A DNA stretch of 64,000 nt from Amphiduros pacificus (GCA_949316495.1 OX439004.1:44440447-44504446), one strand, 5' to 3'; shown: positions 14,105 through 27,274, counted from the first letter of the stretch. Notes: generated by a model not told the origin, from the letters alone. Translations and numbers: made by a program.

Positions 14105-15010
14105 TCTATATTAGAAAAGATCAAGATGGTGAAGAGATGGAGAAATGTCTCACTTCAACATACATGCATATATTCTCATTGTAACAAGTGAAGATCTTGG
14201 CAAGGACGTAACATATAGCTGAGATAATCTGATCTGTAAATTTGACATTTTATATACGAGTGTACACCAGTCCACGCGATGTTAACGTAAACGCTTATAC
14301 AGAGAGCTTACCTGTGACTTCCATACACGAAAACAATGGTAAATATACGCGACGGCAGTTTGAAGACTCAAAGACAAAAACATAGGCAATGCACGCTTCA
14401 GTTAGAGTACACATCTCTGATTAAAATACATGGCGCATAGTGGCGAACTCGTCCTTGTGGTACATATTTAACATGATTGCAGAATGAAAAGGCAAAGCTC
14501 TTTTGTTAAACGTTTCTGCTGGTACTCAAAAAAGGCAGATTTTGCAACCATTGCTGTGAAGGTTGAGCAGGCACGTGCGTGGTAAAGCACACGAGGTTCC
14601 TCCATTCGTGGATGGAGGCGAGCCAAACCATGAACCCATGAATAGAATCAAGGTGTTTGATTACCTGTATCACAGGTTATGTCGGCACCTTTGATATGGG
14701 AGCGATGTGGCACGGATCTCCTCTTGTCTTTACCGTCTACAGAAGCTCACCCATTGGCCATGCTTCAATCCTTAATCGAACTATCCCTGCTGGTCCGATA
14801 TTCTTCTGCCTTGAAGAAAGTGATGCTTAAAATTACAATATTTTGTGACATTAATATTGATGATAACACATTAATGATGATGATGAAGTGTGGATAATGA
14901 CCTGATAATTAATCGTTTATCAATTTCACATTTTTTTCTGAAAGGCAGCGTCCCATAAATCATGTGGAGATGTGTTTTGCAATTGAAGGATGGAGTCATT
15001 ATAGCTTGGC
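14105..15010. other. Unique sequence between two arrays
   Basis: No repeat or gene is recognised. A 72-codon plus-strand frame at 14679-14897 lies in a slightly GC-richer stretch but has no known motif and no clear splice sites. Confidence 0.4.
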
Positions 15011-15545
15011 CTGAAGCTCTTGTCTGAGCTTCTCATGATGCCTGAGCAAACCGCAATCACTGAGCAACTCCCAGATACCTGAGCTGTCCCCCGGATAATT
15101 GAGCTCACCACGATGCCTGAGCTAATCGCAATCCCTGAGCAACTCCCAGATACCCGAGCTGTCCCCCAGATACTTGAGCTACTCATGATGCCTGAGCTAA
15201 CCGCAATCCCTGAGCAACTCCCAGATATCTGAGCTATCCCCCGGATAATTGAGTTCACCACGATGCCTGAGCAAACCGCAATCCCTGAGCAACTCCCAGA
15301 TACCTGAGCTGTCCCCCGGATAATTGAGCTCACCACGATGCCTGAGCTAATCGCAATCCCTGAGCAACTCCCAGATACCTGAGCTGTCCCCCGGATAATT
15401 GAGCTCACCACGATGCCTGAGCTAATCCCAATCCCTGAGCAACTCCCAGATACCCGAGCTGTCCCCCAGATACTTGAGCTACTCATGATGCCTGAGCTAA
15501 CCGCAATCCCTGAGCAACTCCCAGATATCTGAGCTATCCCCCAGA
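15011..15545. repeat. Minisatellite, 75-bp unit, about 7 copies, 300-bp higher-order period
   Basis: The unit contains CCTGAGCAACTCCCAG and itself consists of four or five degenerate CTGAGCT-type subunits. A variant block (CCCGAGCTGTCCCCCAGATA) recurs 300 bp apart, at about 15151 and 15451, showing a four-unit higher-order repeat. At 25 codons per unit, the minus strand is open at 14926-15486. This is an array artefact. Confidence 0.92.
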
Positions 15546-15860
15546 AACTTTAGCTACCCATTGTGCTTGTGCTTTCTTCCCCGATACCTGAGCAGCTCTC
15601 AATGCTGGTGCCTGAACAAGTCCCGATACCTTAATTATCCCATGAATACTTTAGCAATCCAATGGGTACCTGAGCTATTTCTTCAAACCTGAGCTATCCT
15701 CCGCTACTTGAGCTATCCCCCGATGCCTGAGCTATCCTTCTATACCTGAGCTATCCCCGATGCCTGAGTTATCCCCGATGCCTGAGCTATCCCCCGATGC
15801 CTGAGCTATTCCCCCGACATTTGAGCTGACCCTGATGCCTCAGCAGCTCTCAATGCTGGT
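15546..15860. repeat. Degenerate extension of the 75-bp array
   Basis: Short CCTGAGCTATCCCCGATG-type units of about 17-20 bp continue from the 75-bp array and become less regular. This looks like the older edge or ancestral unit of the array. Confidence 0.75.
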
Positions 15861-16230
15861 GCCAAGCAAACAACCCTCCTGGCACGTGCAGGTCATGCTT
15901 CTCCGGGTCGTGTTTAACCGGTCCCATTCCGCGGGCTTTAGGTCAAGGCAATGCATCACCTGCAGGTTATTGTAATAGGTGGTCGGTCCTATCCAGGGGC
16001 AGATAGTGTTCTGTCGTATAGCAATTAGACCAAGCAGTACTGACCACGTTAGGCTGACCAGCTAAGATCCAATAGTAAGACTAAGTCTATTATATTCAGC
16101 CGAGCCATCTATAATTGCCCTTGACCTGTCCAATATTGAGAGTCCCCCCAGGGCGCTGCCGGTCTAATCATCAGGGACACACACTCATAGCGAGAGTGGT
16201 AAAGATAACACTCGGGATTAGCACGCTACA
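15861..16230. promoter_or_regulatory. Candidate regulatory island (GC-richer unique DNA)
   Basis: The stretch is less AT-rich than its surroundings, non-repetitive and has no long frame. It contains a nuclear-receptor half-site AGGTCA (15940-15945), an ATTAG word and GGATTA (16215-16220, an Otx/Pitx-type core). Such words are common by chance. The call rests on composition and the sharp contrast with the flanks, so it is tentative. Confidence 0.15.
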
Positions 16231-17047
16231 CTTTCTACGAGAAACCAAATTTTACGTGTCATATGTAATCATTCGATAATATATTTATTTGATGTCTTTT
16301 GCTGATTTGGTGGTTTTTTATGCCGTTTTGATCATTTCTTTGATAACTGGAAAACAATACCTCCATTTTAACATTTCCAACACTGTCAGAACTTACAGTT
16401 TACGTAAATATTTAATAGTTTTACTTATATAGTTAATACAGTTATCAATGACGTCAAATTAATTCATTGGAACATTAGAACTCTTTTTTTTATTTGGCAC
16501 TTTTTTGAGGCAATGATATCTTTTAGAAAAATCATATTTTAAGAATCAAGAGAAAAATGAAAAGAAATAGATGTGACAAGAAGAGAACAACCAATATATG
16601 AATGATATTTATAATAGAAATTCTAATTTTCAGATATCTACTAAATCTGCAACTGGAAAAGAAAGTATTTATTTAAGTCGGTTTTCTTTTTCAAGCATGC
16701 ACCATGAAGTTTACAACTATGCTACACGTTTAAGATGAAATGCGACCATTTATCACTCTTAATAATTCCAGAGTATTTATCCTCGTTCTCTGCCATCTGA
16801 CAGTTTTCATAGAATATTTGTCCTTATTATTCCAGTGCACTATCTTGTCAGTCATAAGGATCATTAGATTCGGTTCGTGCATCAGAGACTAAAGTTTGGA
16901 GAGAAGACTTGTCCCTGACAATGGCACAGATATCGCGTGCTACCTCTGTAGTTTTCATATTAATTGAATAATTATTTCAATAAGAACAACATTGAGAACG
17001 ATATTGCTCTAATTGTCCACATGTACACAATTTGGTAATAAGTGAAG
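16231..17047. other. AT-rich sequence, nothing recognised
   Basis: Homopolymer-rich unique DNA. No gene, repeat or RNA is recognised. Confidence 0.5.
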
Positions 17048-17345
17048 AACTTGTTTGCTGTGGGTGTAACTTAACTTTCAACAGTATTTTAGTTATGTCA
17101 TGACAAGACTTACTTGTAGCAGATATCGTGCTGCCCAACTGCATGCAGATCTCTGACATGACACCCCACCCAGTCACAGATTTGCTAAGACAACGGGTTA
17201 ACCCATCAGGCACAATCCTCAGCTGATGTGAGAAATTGTATCATGAATTCAATACGGACACAGCCGTGGAATCGAACCCACGACCTTTGAATCACCACAG
17301 AGGAATTGGTGCTAATAAACATGCGCCAAGGCCCATTGCTTTAAG
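17048..17345 (-). mobile_element. tRNA-derived SINE, minus strand
   Basis: Reading the minus strand from 17345, the head resembles a tRNA D-arm region (CCTTGGCGCATG) and is followed by a perfect Pol III B box, GGTTCGATTCC (complement of 17268-17278), inside a tRNA T-arm-like context. The body contains GGGTTAACCCG and CTGGGTGGGGTGTCATG. The end contains GTTAAGTTACACCCACAGC and AAACAAG. The body and tail match the plus-strand copy at 45.7-46.0 kb in order and content, so both belong to one family. Point differences show this copy is diverged. A 78-codon frame across it is not a gene. No internal tRNA gene is intended: the T-arm half alone is tRNA-like. Confidence 0.75.
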
Positions 17346-18477
17346 TGAAAAGCAAGCACTTATTGGGTAAATTGATCTTGGTATACCCGTGGCATTATAT
17401 ACCTGAACAGCACAAATTATTCCACGGTAATGGAAAACTATAGCGGTGTGATTTAATCATAGATCTCACCTGTTTGTTTTGGAGTTTCTTTTTATATTTG
17501 TACATGTTATCCATTTAGTTTTGAAAAAAATCAATCTTAGTTTAAAATGTTTTATGTTGCTGTGTGTGAGTGCATCTAATTTCACAATACTTATGTTTCA
17601 CAACGAAGCATGGAAGCCTGACTAACAGTGCAAATAAAATGGAGAATCCATCACGGAACGGATTTGGCATGCACAGCAAATCTTCCTCTGTCAGATGTTA
17701 AAACACTCTGTAAGCAAATAGATTGAGGCAGTAATGGCCTGGATATCAAGTGTAGGTTGGTCTGGGAACTGAGTGGTATAGTTGGGCACGGCCTAAAGGG
17801 CCGTGAGAAGGTTGTTACCAAACTACTGCCATCTGAAGGGTGCCCATATTATTCCCGAGACAGCCATTAGAGTGTTCTTGTGAATGCAGCACTCATAACC
17901 CGTGTCTTAGTCACAGCAACTGACAGAGAACCCGCTAACACACAGTTGATAGGGATTTGACACAAACTACCCGGATGTGACACAACTTATAAGAAACTTG
18001 TTGCAGCCAAAGCCACTGAATATTGCTAATGAATGAATTATCATAGGCAGAGCAACATGCATTTACATTTGAATAAATGTCAGTCATAAATTTGAGGCTA
18101 GACATTGAGAATAACTTGCCATGTATGTAATCTAGAGACAAAAGTAGTAATTTGAATGAGAGATACATGAGAAAATAAAAATAATAATTTAAGAAATGAA
18201 AATTCAATGGAGACCAATGATTTGATGATTTGACAGAACTACTGAAAAATGTCAAAGCTCTTAAAGTTCAAAGAGTAAATATGGCTGCTATTAATTCAAT
18301 GATGTCCTCGAATTCGGCGACTCTGTTCGATGTTTTTAAACTTGATGTCATTAACCTCTATATCATGCTCTTAGGTTTCAAAGTTTAGAACTTGTTTGTA
18401 TGTCATGAACATGTAAAGAATTATATCGTATTTAAGAACAAGTTCATATATCTTCTACGTTCATATATCTTATATTC
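17346..18477. other. Unique AT-rich sequence
   Basis: No gene or repeat is recognised. The frame of 106 codons on the minus strand at 17935-18255 has no familiar motif. Confidence 0.45.
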
Positions 18478-18812
18478 CCATCATGTCATGTACTTGCCTT
18501 AAGCTGGCACATGCCATCGTGTCATGTACTTGCATTACGCCTGGTATTTGCCATTGTTTAATGTACTTGCATTACACCTGGTATTTAATGTACTTGCATT
18601 AAGCTGCCTGGTATTTGCCATGGTGTCATGTACTTGCATTAAACCGCCTGGTATTTGTCATTGTTTAATGTACTTGCATTAAGCCTAGTTTTTGCCATCG
18701 TGTCATGTACTTGCATTAAGCCGCCTGGTATTTGTCATTGTTTAATGTACTTGCATTAAGCCTAGTTTTTGCCATCGTGTCATGCACTTGCTTCATTTCT
18801 AGCATTTGCCAT
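18478..18812. repeat. Minisatellite, about 38-bp unit organised as a 77-bp dimer
   Basis: The common core is GTCATGTACTTGCATT followed by CCTGGTATTTGCC. GTGTCATG begins at 18623, 18700 and 18777, exactly 77 bp apart, and between these the alternating half-unit reads GTTTAATG. Degenerate copies continue weakly to about 18910. Confidence 0.88.
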
Positions 18813-20867
18813 CATATCATCTATTACTTCCAAATTTATCACTTGTCATTAAATCATTCATTTTCCATTAGCTTCCAACTCTTGACCCTTGTCTTCATGT
18901 CATGTTCTTGCATAAACCTCATCGCAACTTGTCCATATTCATAATCAACAAATTATATATCATATTCTGAGCAATATATGTATTGCATTGGTGAGTAAAC
19001 ACCAGTTAGCAATCGTTTATATATTATCATAGTCGATATGCTATATGGAGGTAAAGAGTTTGCCAACCTGAAGAAATATCAAATAGATTGATGTATACAA
19101 TTCTGTCTTTTCTTTGACACCTGCACTTACCCTTTCATGGTGTAATACAAACCACAAGTCCTGTGTCACTGTCTACTTTCTACAAAGTCACTCATAAGGT
19201 GTTGACGCGGTTCACCGTTTGATCTATAAAAAGATGCAAAAGATAAAAATATTTTGCGCAACGATTGGCAAGTACCGGTTTCAACAGATCTCGGGGTGCG
19301 TTCTGTATTCACTTTCAATGTGAAAAAGGTTTTCTTGCTTTCGGGTGTACTGATCTTTCTAATGGAGGTTGCACAATTTAGCCGTAATAAGTGTGGGATC
19401 TTTGGGTAAATTGTCGCATTGCATGATTAGAAATGAAATTCTGAAGTCTTCTTGTTGGCTGGATTTCTCACAAAAATAACTGATGGAACACTGAGTATTA
19501 TTCAATATTAATTTTGATGCATTGTTCATGTGGTTTAAAACGAAGTAGGTTATTATGGTTTGAATGCTGGCAAATGATTTAACTGTCAACATATCTCAGA
19601 AACCTAAAATATAATAAAACACGAACAATGTTTTAAATGCAGATACATTTTGTCTTGCACAATTAAGAGCTATTATCAGGAAGACAGTTGGATTTGAAAC
19701 CAAGCTGCAATGACATCCCTTCAGTAGGTTTATTCTTCTGTCGATTTGATAAAATGTTCTAAATATTATTAAACACATCCTACTTGTATTTTGTCACTAG
19801 TGTAACTTAATGGGAAAAAACAATATAAAAGACCCGGCTGTTATACACTTAAGAACTTGAATCAATTAAATGGAAGGTAAATGGAAAGGTGTTCCATGCA
19901 CGATCAAATGTACTCGCAAATGTCGGTAAGCTGCCAAGAAGACAATGATTCGTTTCACACTATGCAGTGATTTGTAAAGCGTGTGCAGCAAGTTGGCAGG
20001 GATACAGAAGATGTCTTATTTCGCTGACTAAAGTCATAGAAACAATTACCACATACCTGATGTAAACACGTACATGTCACCCACTCCAAGGTGAAACTAA
20101 GAAACCTTTTGAGAATTACCCACAGATGGCGAATCAAGAAAACGTGTGGGGGAGTTTGGGAAATTGAAAAAGAGTTTGGGAAATTGTAAAGCCAATGCGT
20201 TATAAACACGTCAGTTACCTTTATTTTAATGTGAGTGACACCATTTAAAAAAAAAAGAATATTCTGGGCGATTGGCTCCTTTTGAACTGTTCCATCTTTT
20301 GAGACAGATATATTAAATGTTGAGCGTGTGGCTTCCCACAACGAAATGAAACAATGTGCTTATATATTTTTATTATTGACAAGTGAAGGTCATTTAGGAG
20401 GATCACATGTATTGGGTATCAGCATATCTATATCATTTCATTCTTGGATGAAACATAACGATAAATCTTAAGACATATATTTTTGCCATTTCTATTCTTT
20501 TTTATTCGAGTTTGAATAGAATATTCTGTAAATACAAAATAATCAAAACTATCAATTCTCACAAGAAATAAGAAGCTTATCATATCACCTAATAAGCTTT
20601 TGATACTCCATTGTTCCCAAGACCTGTGCTTCTAATTCAAATACAATGAGGTATTATGGTTATGAGATATGACCACTCTCTGCAAATCAGATCACCACAA
20701 ACTGCAAGAATAAAATAATAAAAAAAATCAATCTTCTCATATATTTGGCCACAAACACATTTTGCTGAGCAGGTATCACTCAGGCACGATTGGAAATAAT
20801 TCACATTCATATGAAGTAAATCGTAAGATGTATGGAACCAGCTGATCACAGAAATATGTGGCATTAG
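18813..20867. other. Unique AT-rich region without recognised genes
   Basis: The longest frame, 128 codons on the minus strand (19955-20341), shows no motif I recognise. A short AAGAGTTTGGGAAATTG-type direct repeat sits at about 20153-20187. No other structure is visible. Confidence 0.4.
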
Positions 20868-21240
20868 CTGATCGCAGAATGAATCACAGCAGTAATCACA
20901 GCAGTAATCATAGAATGAATCACAGCAGTAATCACAGAAGTAATCACAGAACTAATCACAGAACTAATCACAGAATAAATCACAGAATAAATCACAGCAG
21001 TATTCACAGAATAAATCACATGATAAACCACAACAGTAATCACAGAATAAATCACAGCAGAAATCACAACAGTAATCACAACAGTAATCACAACAGTAAT
21101 CACAACAGTAATCACAGCAGTAATCACAGAATAAATCACAACAGTAATGACAGCAGTAATCACAGTAGTAATCACAGAATGAATCAGAGCTGTAATCGCA
21201 GCAGTAATCACAGAATGGATCTCAGCAGTAATCAGAGTCA
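20868..21240. repeat. Minisatellite, 12-bp unit, about 31 copies
   Basis: Units are AATCACAGCAGT with variants AATCACAGAATG, AATCACAGAATA and AATCACAACAGT. Both strands are open across the whole array (Asn-His-Ser-rich on plus, Ile-Thr-Val-rich on minus) because the unit is four codons long. Open frames on both strands at once indicate a repeat artefact. Confidence 0.92.
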
Positions 21241-22377
21241 AGAAAACGCACTGCAAACTGTGAACAGTGGTGGCAGTCGGGAGATTTCATTTATCTCGGT
21301 TTGACTATGAAGCTATTTGTGTTTCTATGTCTTTGTTTTAATGTCACATAGCGACATAAGTCACAACACTTCTTTAAACCATGTAGTGCACTGGATTCCT
21401 TTGTGTCACCCCAACACCAAGACCCCGAGATAAATAAAGGGACGAACACAATAATTGAAACAAAGTTTTAGTTCTGCATTTCATTTTTCAAGGGTTTATT
21501 CTGAGTAACTAAAGTTGGTTCTTTATCTAATGAAGGTAATATGTGTGTGTTGGGGAGTATGGAGGTGGCATGTGTGGTAAGAGGAGAGGTCTGCCGCCGG
21601 CCATGCATTAAGATCATAGCAGAGACGACAGATGATAAAATCGTGGAGACGTGAAGAACATATGCGACATGTAACAAAGGCATTGCATTGCGCAATAAAA
21701 ACACATTCTGGATATATCCTTTGTGCCTTTTGGTCTAGGAAGATTAATGATCGAGACGATAAGGCCGTTTTGGTACGCTCTGCACACGCACGGCATACGC
21801 ACGGTACACGCACGGTACACGCACGTCACAGGCGTGCACATGAGCTCATGAAGTGCACAGTGAAAATATTTTCTCCCCCAGGTAATATACCGAGAGCTTT
21901 TTATTATTGAACCATTACTTGGCACATTGAATTAACATTTCTTTCAACCATGCTAAATGAGTGCAAATTAGGTAATGTCATTAAATTGCCAGTGCATTCG
22001 GCCGCGTTTGCTTGTATTAAGTGCGGACTCAAACAAAGATATCGGTTTTATTAGTCGGTTTCTTACTATACATAAAAATGCTTTTCAAGTATCTCGCATT
22101 CCTTTGTTCAGATAACGCAATGACCCTGGATGGAACTTATAACAGATTTTGAAACCCATTAAGCAGGGTAAAAACTTGTATTCCTTGACATTTACAACTA
22201 CGTGTCAAATATATTTATGATATTATGTAAACATTGCAAATATGCTTATAAATATGACAGGTCTTTGTGATGGACCCACTCCTATAAACTTTAACATCTC
22301 CCTAAATTCAAGCGAGATGACGGCTGGCTGCTGGTATTACGTGACCAATGATAAGCTCCTCTCTAACAAGCCTCAAA
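21241..22377. other. Unique sequence with a tiny 11-bp repeat
   Basis: Around 21784-21827 a unit like ACGCACGGTAC occurs four times. The surrounding 400 bp has short open frames on both strands that overlap and share no known motif. No gene is supported. Confidence 0.45.
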
Positions 22378-23205
22378 TCTCACAGTGCTCTATCCCGGCA
22401 CTCTACCTGATATCTGAGTGCTCTATCCCGGCACTCTACCTGATATCTGAGTGCTCTATCCCGGCACTCTACTGATATCTGAGTGCTATATCCCGGCACT
22501 CTACCTGATATCTGAGTGCTCTATCCCGGCACTCTACCTGATATCTGAGTGCTCTATCCCGGCACTCTACCTGATATCTGAGTGCTCTATCCCGGCACTC
22601 TACCTGATATCTGAGTGCTCTATCCCGGCACTCTACCTCTTTAAAATATCTGGGTGCTCTATCTCGGTACTTCACCAGCTTAATATATCTGAGTGCTCTA
22701 TCCCGGCACTCTACCTCGTTAATATATCTGAGTGCTCTATCCCGGCACTCTACCTCGTTAATATATCTGAGTGCTCTATCTCGGCACTCTACCTCGTTAA
22801 TATATCTGAGTGCTCTATCTCGGCACTTCACCTGATATCTGAGTGCTCTATCTCGGCACTCTACCTGGCTAATATATCTGGGTGCTCTATCTCGGTACTT
22901 CACCAGCTTAATATATCTGAGTGCTCTATCCCGGCACTCTACCTCGTTAATAAATCTGAGTGCTCTATCTCGGCACTCTACCTCGTTAATATATCTGAGT
23001 GCTCTATCTCGGCACTCTACCTCGTTAATATATCTGAGTGCTCTATCCCGGCACTTTACCTGATATCTGAGTGCTCTATCTCGGCACTCTACCTGGCTAA
23101 TATATCTGGGTGCTCTATCTCGTTACTTCACAAGCTTATTATATCTGAGTGCTTTATCTCGGTACTCTACCATAATATATCTGGGTGCTCTTTATCAACA
23201 TTTCT
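22378..23205. repeat. Minisatellite, 33/39-bp units, 228-bp higher-order period
   Basis: The core GTGCTCTATCCCGGCACT is joined by one of two linkers, a short GATATCT type (33-bp unit) or a longer GTTAATATATCT type (39-bp unit). The left third uses short linkers only. In the right part, the marker TTCACCAGCT begins at 22671, 22899 and (as TTCACAAGCT) 23127, exactly 228 bp apart, so a six-unit block was amplified. The open frame across it (about 254 codons) is an artefact of unit length. Confidence 0.93.
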
Positions 23206-26200
23206 ATTTGCATAGTCTAATCCTATTTATACTTTACTATATGGATGATTCTGTGACATTCAGTGCATATTTTTCTTTAGACAATGAGGTATTTATGTTC
23301 TTAATACAGGAAGTAAGTCAATAGCATCCACAGGACATTTTAACACCCAGGGATTATATTAACATTCATACATCATATCAACATTCATTGGTCGTATTAG
23401 CATCCTTAAATCTAGGCACTACTTCAAAGGTACGATGAAGTGAGAACTGACAAAATATTTATCATCAGATATTTGTTCCTGTCAAGTATGACATGAATCT
23501 GGTGTATTTCAATTTGATGTATCAATCCCAATCTTTTCAAGTCTAGATAGAGTTACCATTTTCTCTGATACAATGAAGGTATTGCTCGTGAAAACCCAAA
23601 GGAGACATGTTTCCATGTTTGATTTTTTAGTAGTTCTGTTTGTTTACACCGGGATGTTAAAATAATCAATAAAGAATACATTCGAGAATGTGTACTTATT
23701 GACTAAGTATTAGATAGTTTTATATGAAAACAAATTAACAGAGCAAGACCATGTGAATGTGAACCTCTGGAACGGTCTCAGGGATGATAACTGAACTTAA
23801 TAATGCACATTAAACTTAATAATGTGCATTAAACTTAATTATGCACATTTTAAGTCATTTATCACAAATCTGAAACGTAACTTTAAGTTTAAAAGGCGCA
23901 TAATCTAAGATAATGCTGAATAACTTATTTCTCTTTTGATGAATCCTCATAATGAGGTTTTGTTCATTTTGGATGATCAAAGCAGAGGATGCATTCTACT
24001 TGTGAATGCCTCAAAGAGACCTACCTGTGTGCATGACTGCTGTGACACCTGGCTGCTTTGCCTGCAGATGTGGGCATCACACTGTCTGCTTATCTTAGTC
24101 ATACCATTCTGGCTCTGTCAGGTGCTTTGTTGTACAATATTGATACACTGTACTTCACAGGCCGCATATCTACACATTAATCAATGGGGGCCTCGTCGTA
24201 AGTAAGATGGCTCACCCCAAATACGTTTTTGGCCTTGGAAACATCTTTTCGCAGAGTGTTCAGTTGAAAGATAAAGATTTAATAAAATCTAATTCCAAGA
24301 TTAAAGTGGTAGATTGATGTTGCAATTTATTTTTTTGCTCTATCATATCTGAAAAAATTGTTGTCAGTGTATTCCATATCAGAGCGTTTAACGTCTTAGA
24401 AATATGTTAATGGAAGTTATATCATACTTAAAAAGATTAATTTTGGATTCTAACACTATACACGTACATGTATATGATATATATCAGTAATTGATTGATT
24501 GTCAATATTCAAATAACAAGTCGGAAAAAATAAAAAGTATATTTGGCACAGATATGAAAATTAAGGTGTTTATTTTGGACAGTGATAAAGTCATCTTCGG
24601 AATTACCATAATTCTGATCACATATTCCCCTGTAAAGTAGTCCGGCAAAGATATAGAACCAATATGATCTTCTGGTGAAGAAATCTCACGAGTGTACTCT
24701 ACTTCTCACTGAAATAATGTTGAAAGTGATGCAAAACCCCAAACAAGCAAGTCTACATTTGGAGGAGAGAAATCTTTATATCAAGGTTTTATTCATGTGG
24801 CTTGATAGTGCAAAGATAGGCATTTAGTTCAGGGACACCAAGTTTTGTGATATACCTTAGTGTATAAACACGATTAGGTATGCCTTTTTCAGCATTCCTA
24901 GATACTATCAGTTTGAACTATGAACACATTATAGTAGCATCAAGGATATAGTAGAAGACACCACAGGGCCCGGATGTGCGTAGTGTAGGACCCCGAGATG
25001 GCAGGATGAAGACACAGCTAGATGGTCCTATGTGCCGCCTACAGTATTACTCATCCCGGCTTGCCTGACCCGGGCCCCTCACTGTGTATCCGTCATCATT
25101 ATACGCGTCCCTGGTCAGAAGGTGTTCTCCCCCACCGCGCCAAACAACATGACGCAAACTACCTCAACAAATATCCAGTGGGAGGAAAGGTGTTCCTCTC
25201 TTGCTTCTTGCCTGATTCTTCTCCCAGGACTGAACTTTGCAATGGCCCTCTGGCTTCATGTGGTTTGACTGCCGCGAACCACTCTGATTTTGACTCTAAT
25301 TTTAAGCCCTAAGATTTTCTTTAGTTTATACATTGTTAAAACAGTTTCTGGCAAGACACAAGATACAAAAAAACGCTTTCATTAATAATGATGTACCTGG
25401 AAATAATGACCACTTTTAGTGTGTGGACTTGGCTTAGTGTGTATGCTATGGTGTCTGGCGGGGCCTGGTGTAGTTGCTGATGTGGACATCTGGTAGGCCT
25501 GAGTAAGCATGCACAATGTCATGGGATGAGGCCTTGCATATATCATTATGGACTCCATACAAGACTTACCCTCAGCGGACAGTAGTTGTTTATTGCTTAA
25601 GACGCAATTCTTGACCATCCAACCAAAGCTGCCTCGGTGGACAAAGTCGCTCCATCTTGACATCTCCCTCTGTTGGAAGATGCAGCTCATTGCCACTACC
25701 TTAAACATTGACTTCCTTGTGCCATACGTCCCTCATTGACCATTGTAGACATCTCTCGAAGAACAACTATACCCATGGTAAATGCCATACAAATGGATTT
25801 TTTTATATTAAGATTCCACTCTGTCAATTTTAGGATATCTGTGCAATGGCAAACTTAACTCATTAAATTCTATTTGAGTTTTTAATTTATGAATAAACCA
25901 AGAGGAGTAATTCATTTCCAATGTATTCCAATGTCTGAATTTATACCATAGTCATCTATGTACAAGTTCATGCTACGTCCTTTATGTGTTTGCCTTTGTA
26001 CTACAGCCTTCTCAGTGCAATAACATTATTCCAATGTCTGAATCCTTTGCACTATGGGTTCCTAAGTGAAAGCCTCGCGACTCCATTTATCTGCGAATCT
26101 TTTGTACCTTGTACCTTAATGTTACTGACCATGGTTATGAAAGTTAATACACTTTTACGAACATGGCTTTGTTACCACCATGATGTTTTGGCATTCTGAC

Positions 26201-27274
26201 AAGGTTATATTTTTATGTCAGCAACTATTCCTATATACGAATATTAAACTCTCTTTTCAAGGACAATCTTAAGTGTATTTATAAACTTCATTTCTTTGAT
26301 CGTAGTACATAATTGCCTAAAATATTCAGACGTTAAAGGAACCAAAAAATAGATAACACAAATAGAATCGATATTAGACAATTGTAACTTTACTTTAAAA
26401 GGTTTTGGAAAAATGCTTAAAAAGCAGAAAAATGTCTCCTGCGGTGGTGAGTATGACTTTGTCTGGCAAAGCTCTGCTGTAGCATCATATACATCTTCCC
26501 CTTTGGAGATTTGTTTGCCATTTACCAACACATCCATATACATCCATACAACCGTTTATTCTGTACAAGCTGTGTTCAATGTATGAGTTCTAACTGTCAT
26601 GCAAGTCCCCCGCCTTCCAAAGCCTCATAGGATTTATGGTATGGAAATGTTAGCGGTGTATACAAGCATGTTGATAAACACACAGTGTACATAAAGACAC
26701 TATTGCATTGTGGGCTTGTGGGTGAACAATATAGTCTACCACCACTAGACCCAGGTGCAATTCCCAAAGGTAGCTCATAGATTAACTATCAATACCAATC
26801 TTTCCGGAAGTCAAATTTAACATCAGGGGACTTTGTTTAAAGGTATACCTGTCACCCCTAATCTGACGGTCCAGTCTCCTGGTCTATAGGGCGGTGCATC
26901 GAACATTTCACCCTCTACTTGGCCACAAGTAGGCTGATATAATTATCATTATAATATATATGGACAGATATAACGGATATATATTCAGACCATATGGAGC
27001 TGCACCCTGACTTCATAAATCTTAACTGTTTACAAAAAATGCGGTATTTTATCCACACATGTCCCAGTTTAGCTGTTGTGTGGTGGGTGTGGTTTGGTGG
27101 GAGTCTGGTTGGGAGATTCTGGCCTATATTAGTTGTATTTAGTATTGTCTAGCAGATTTCTTTGGTTGTCTAGAATCGTTATGAGGCAATAAATGATTGG
27201 CACAGCCACAAACCGCTGGGTAAGCTTTTTCTGCCTCAGTACGATACTGGTGCATTGGTGAGCATACAGACAAA
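23206..27274. other. Unique region without recognised genes
   Basis: A 19-bp unit (AAACTTAATAATGCACATT) is present three times at about 23794-23851, with alternate copies carrying the reverse-complement word AATGTGCATT. The part at 25022-25312 is GC-richer and open in two frames (96 and 78 codons), but neither product is recognised and clear splice signals are lacking. The part at 26700-26940 is also GC-richer, with B-box-like words but no tRNA fold. The rest is AT-rich. Confidence 0.4.

Noticed and set aside
20858-21304. Asn-His-Ser-rich open frame of 148 codons
   Set aside because: It follows a 12-bp minisatellite open on both strands.
22451-23215. 254-codon frame with CSIPALYL repeats
   Set aside because: Unit lengths of 33 and 39 bp explain it; it has no start context or flanking exons.
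25022-25312. Two overlapping plus-strand frames of 96 and 78 codons in a GC-richer patch
   Set aside because: Composition is suggestive, but neither translation is recognised and splice signals are weak.
26700-26940. tRNA-like words suggesting a third SINE
   Set aside because: B-box-like matches occur on both strands but the body and tail blocks of the SINE family are absent.
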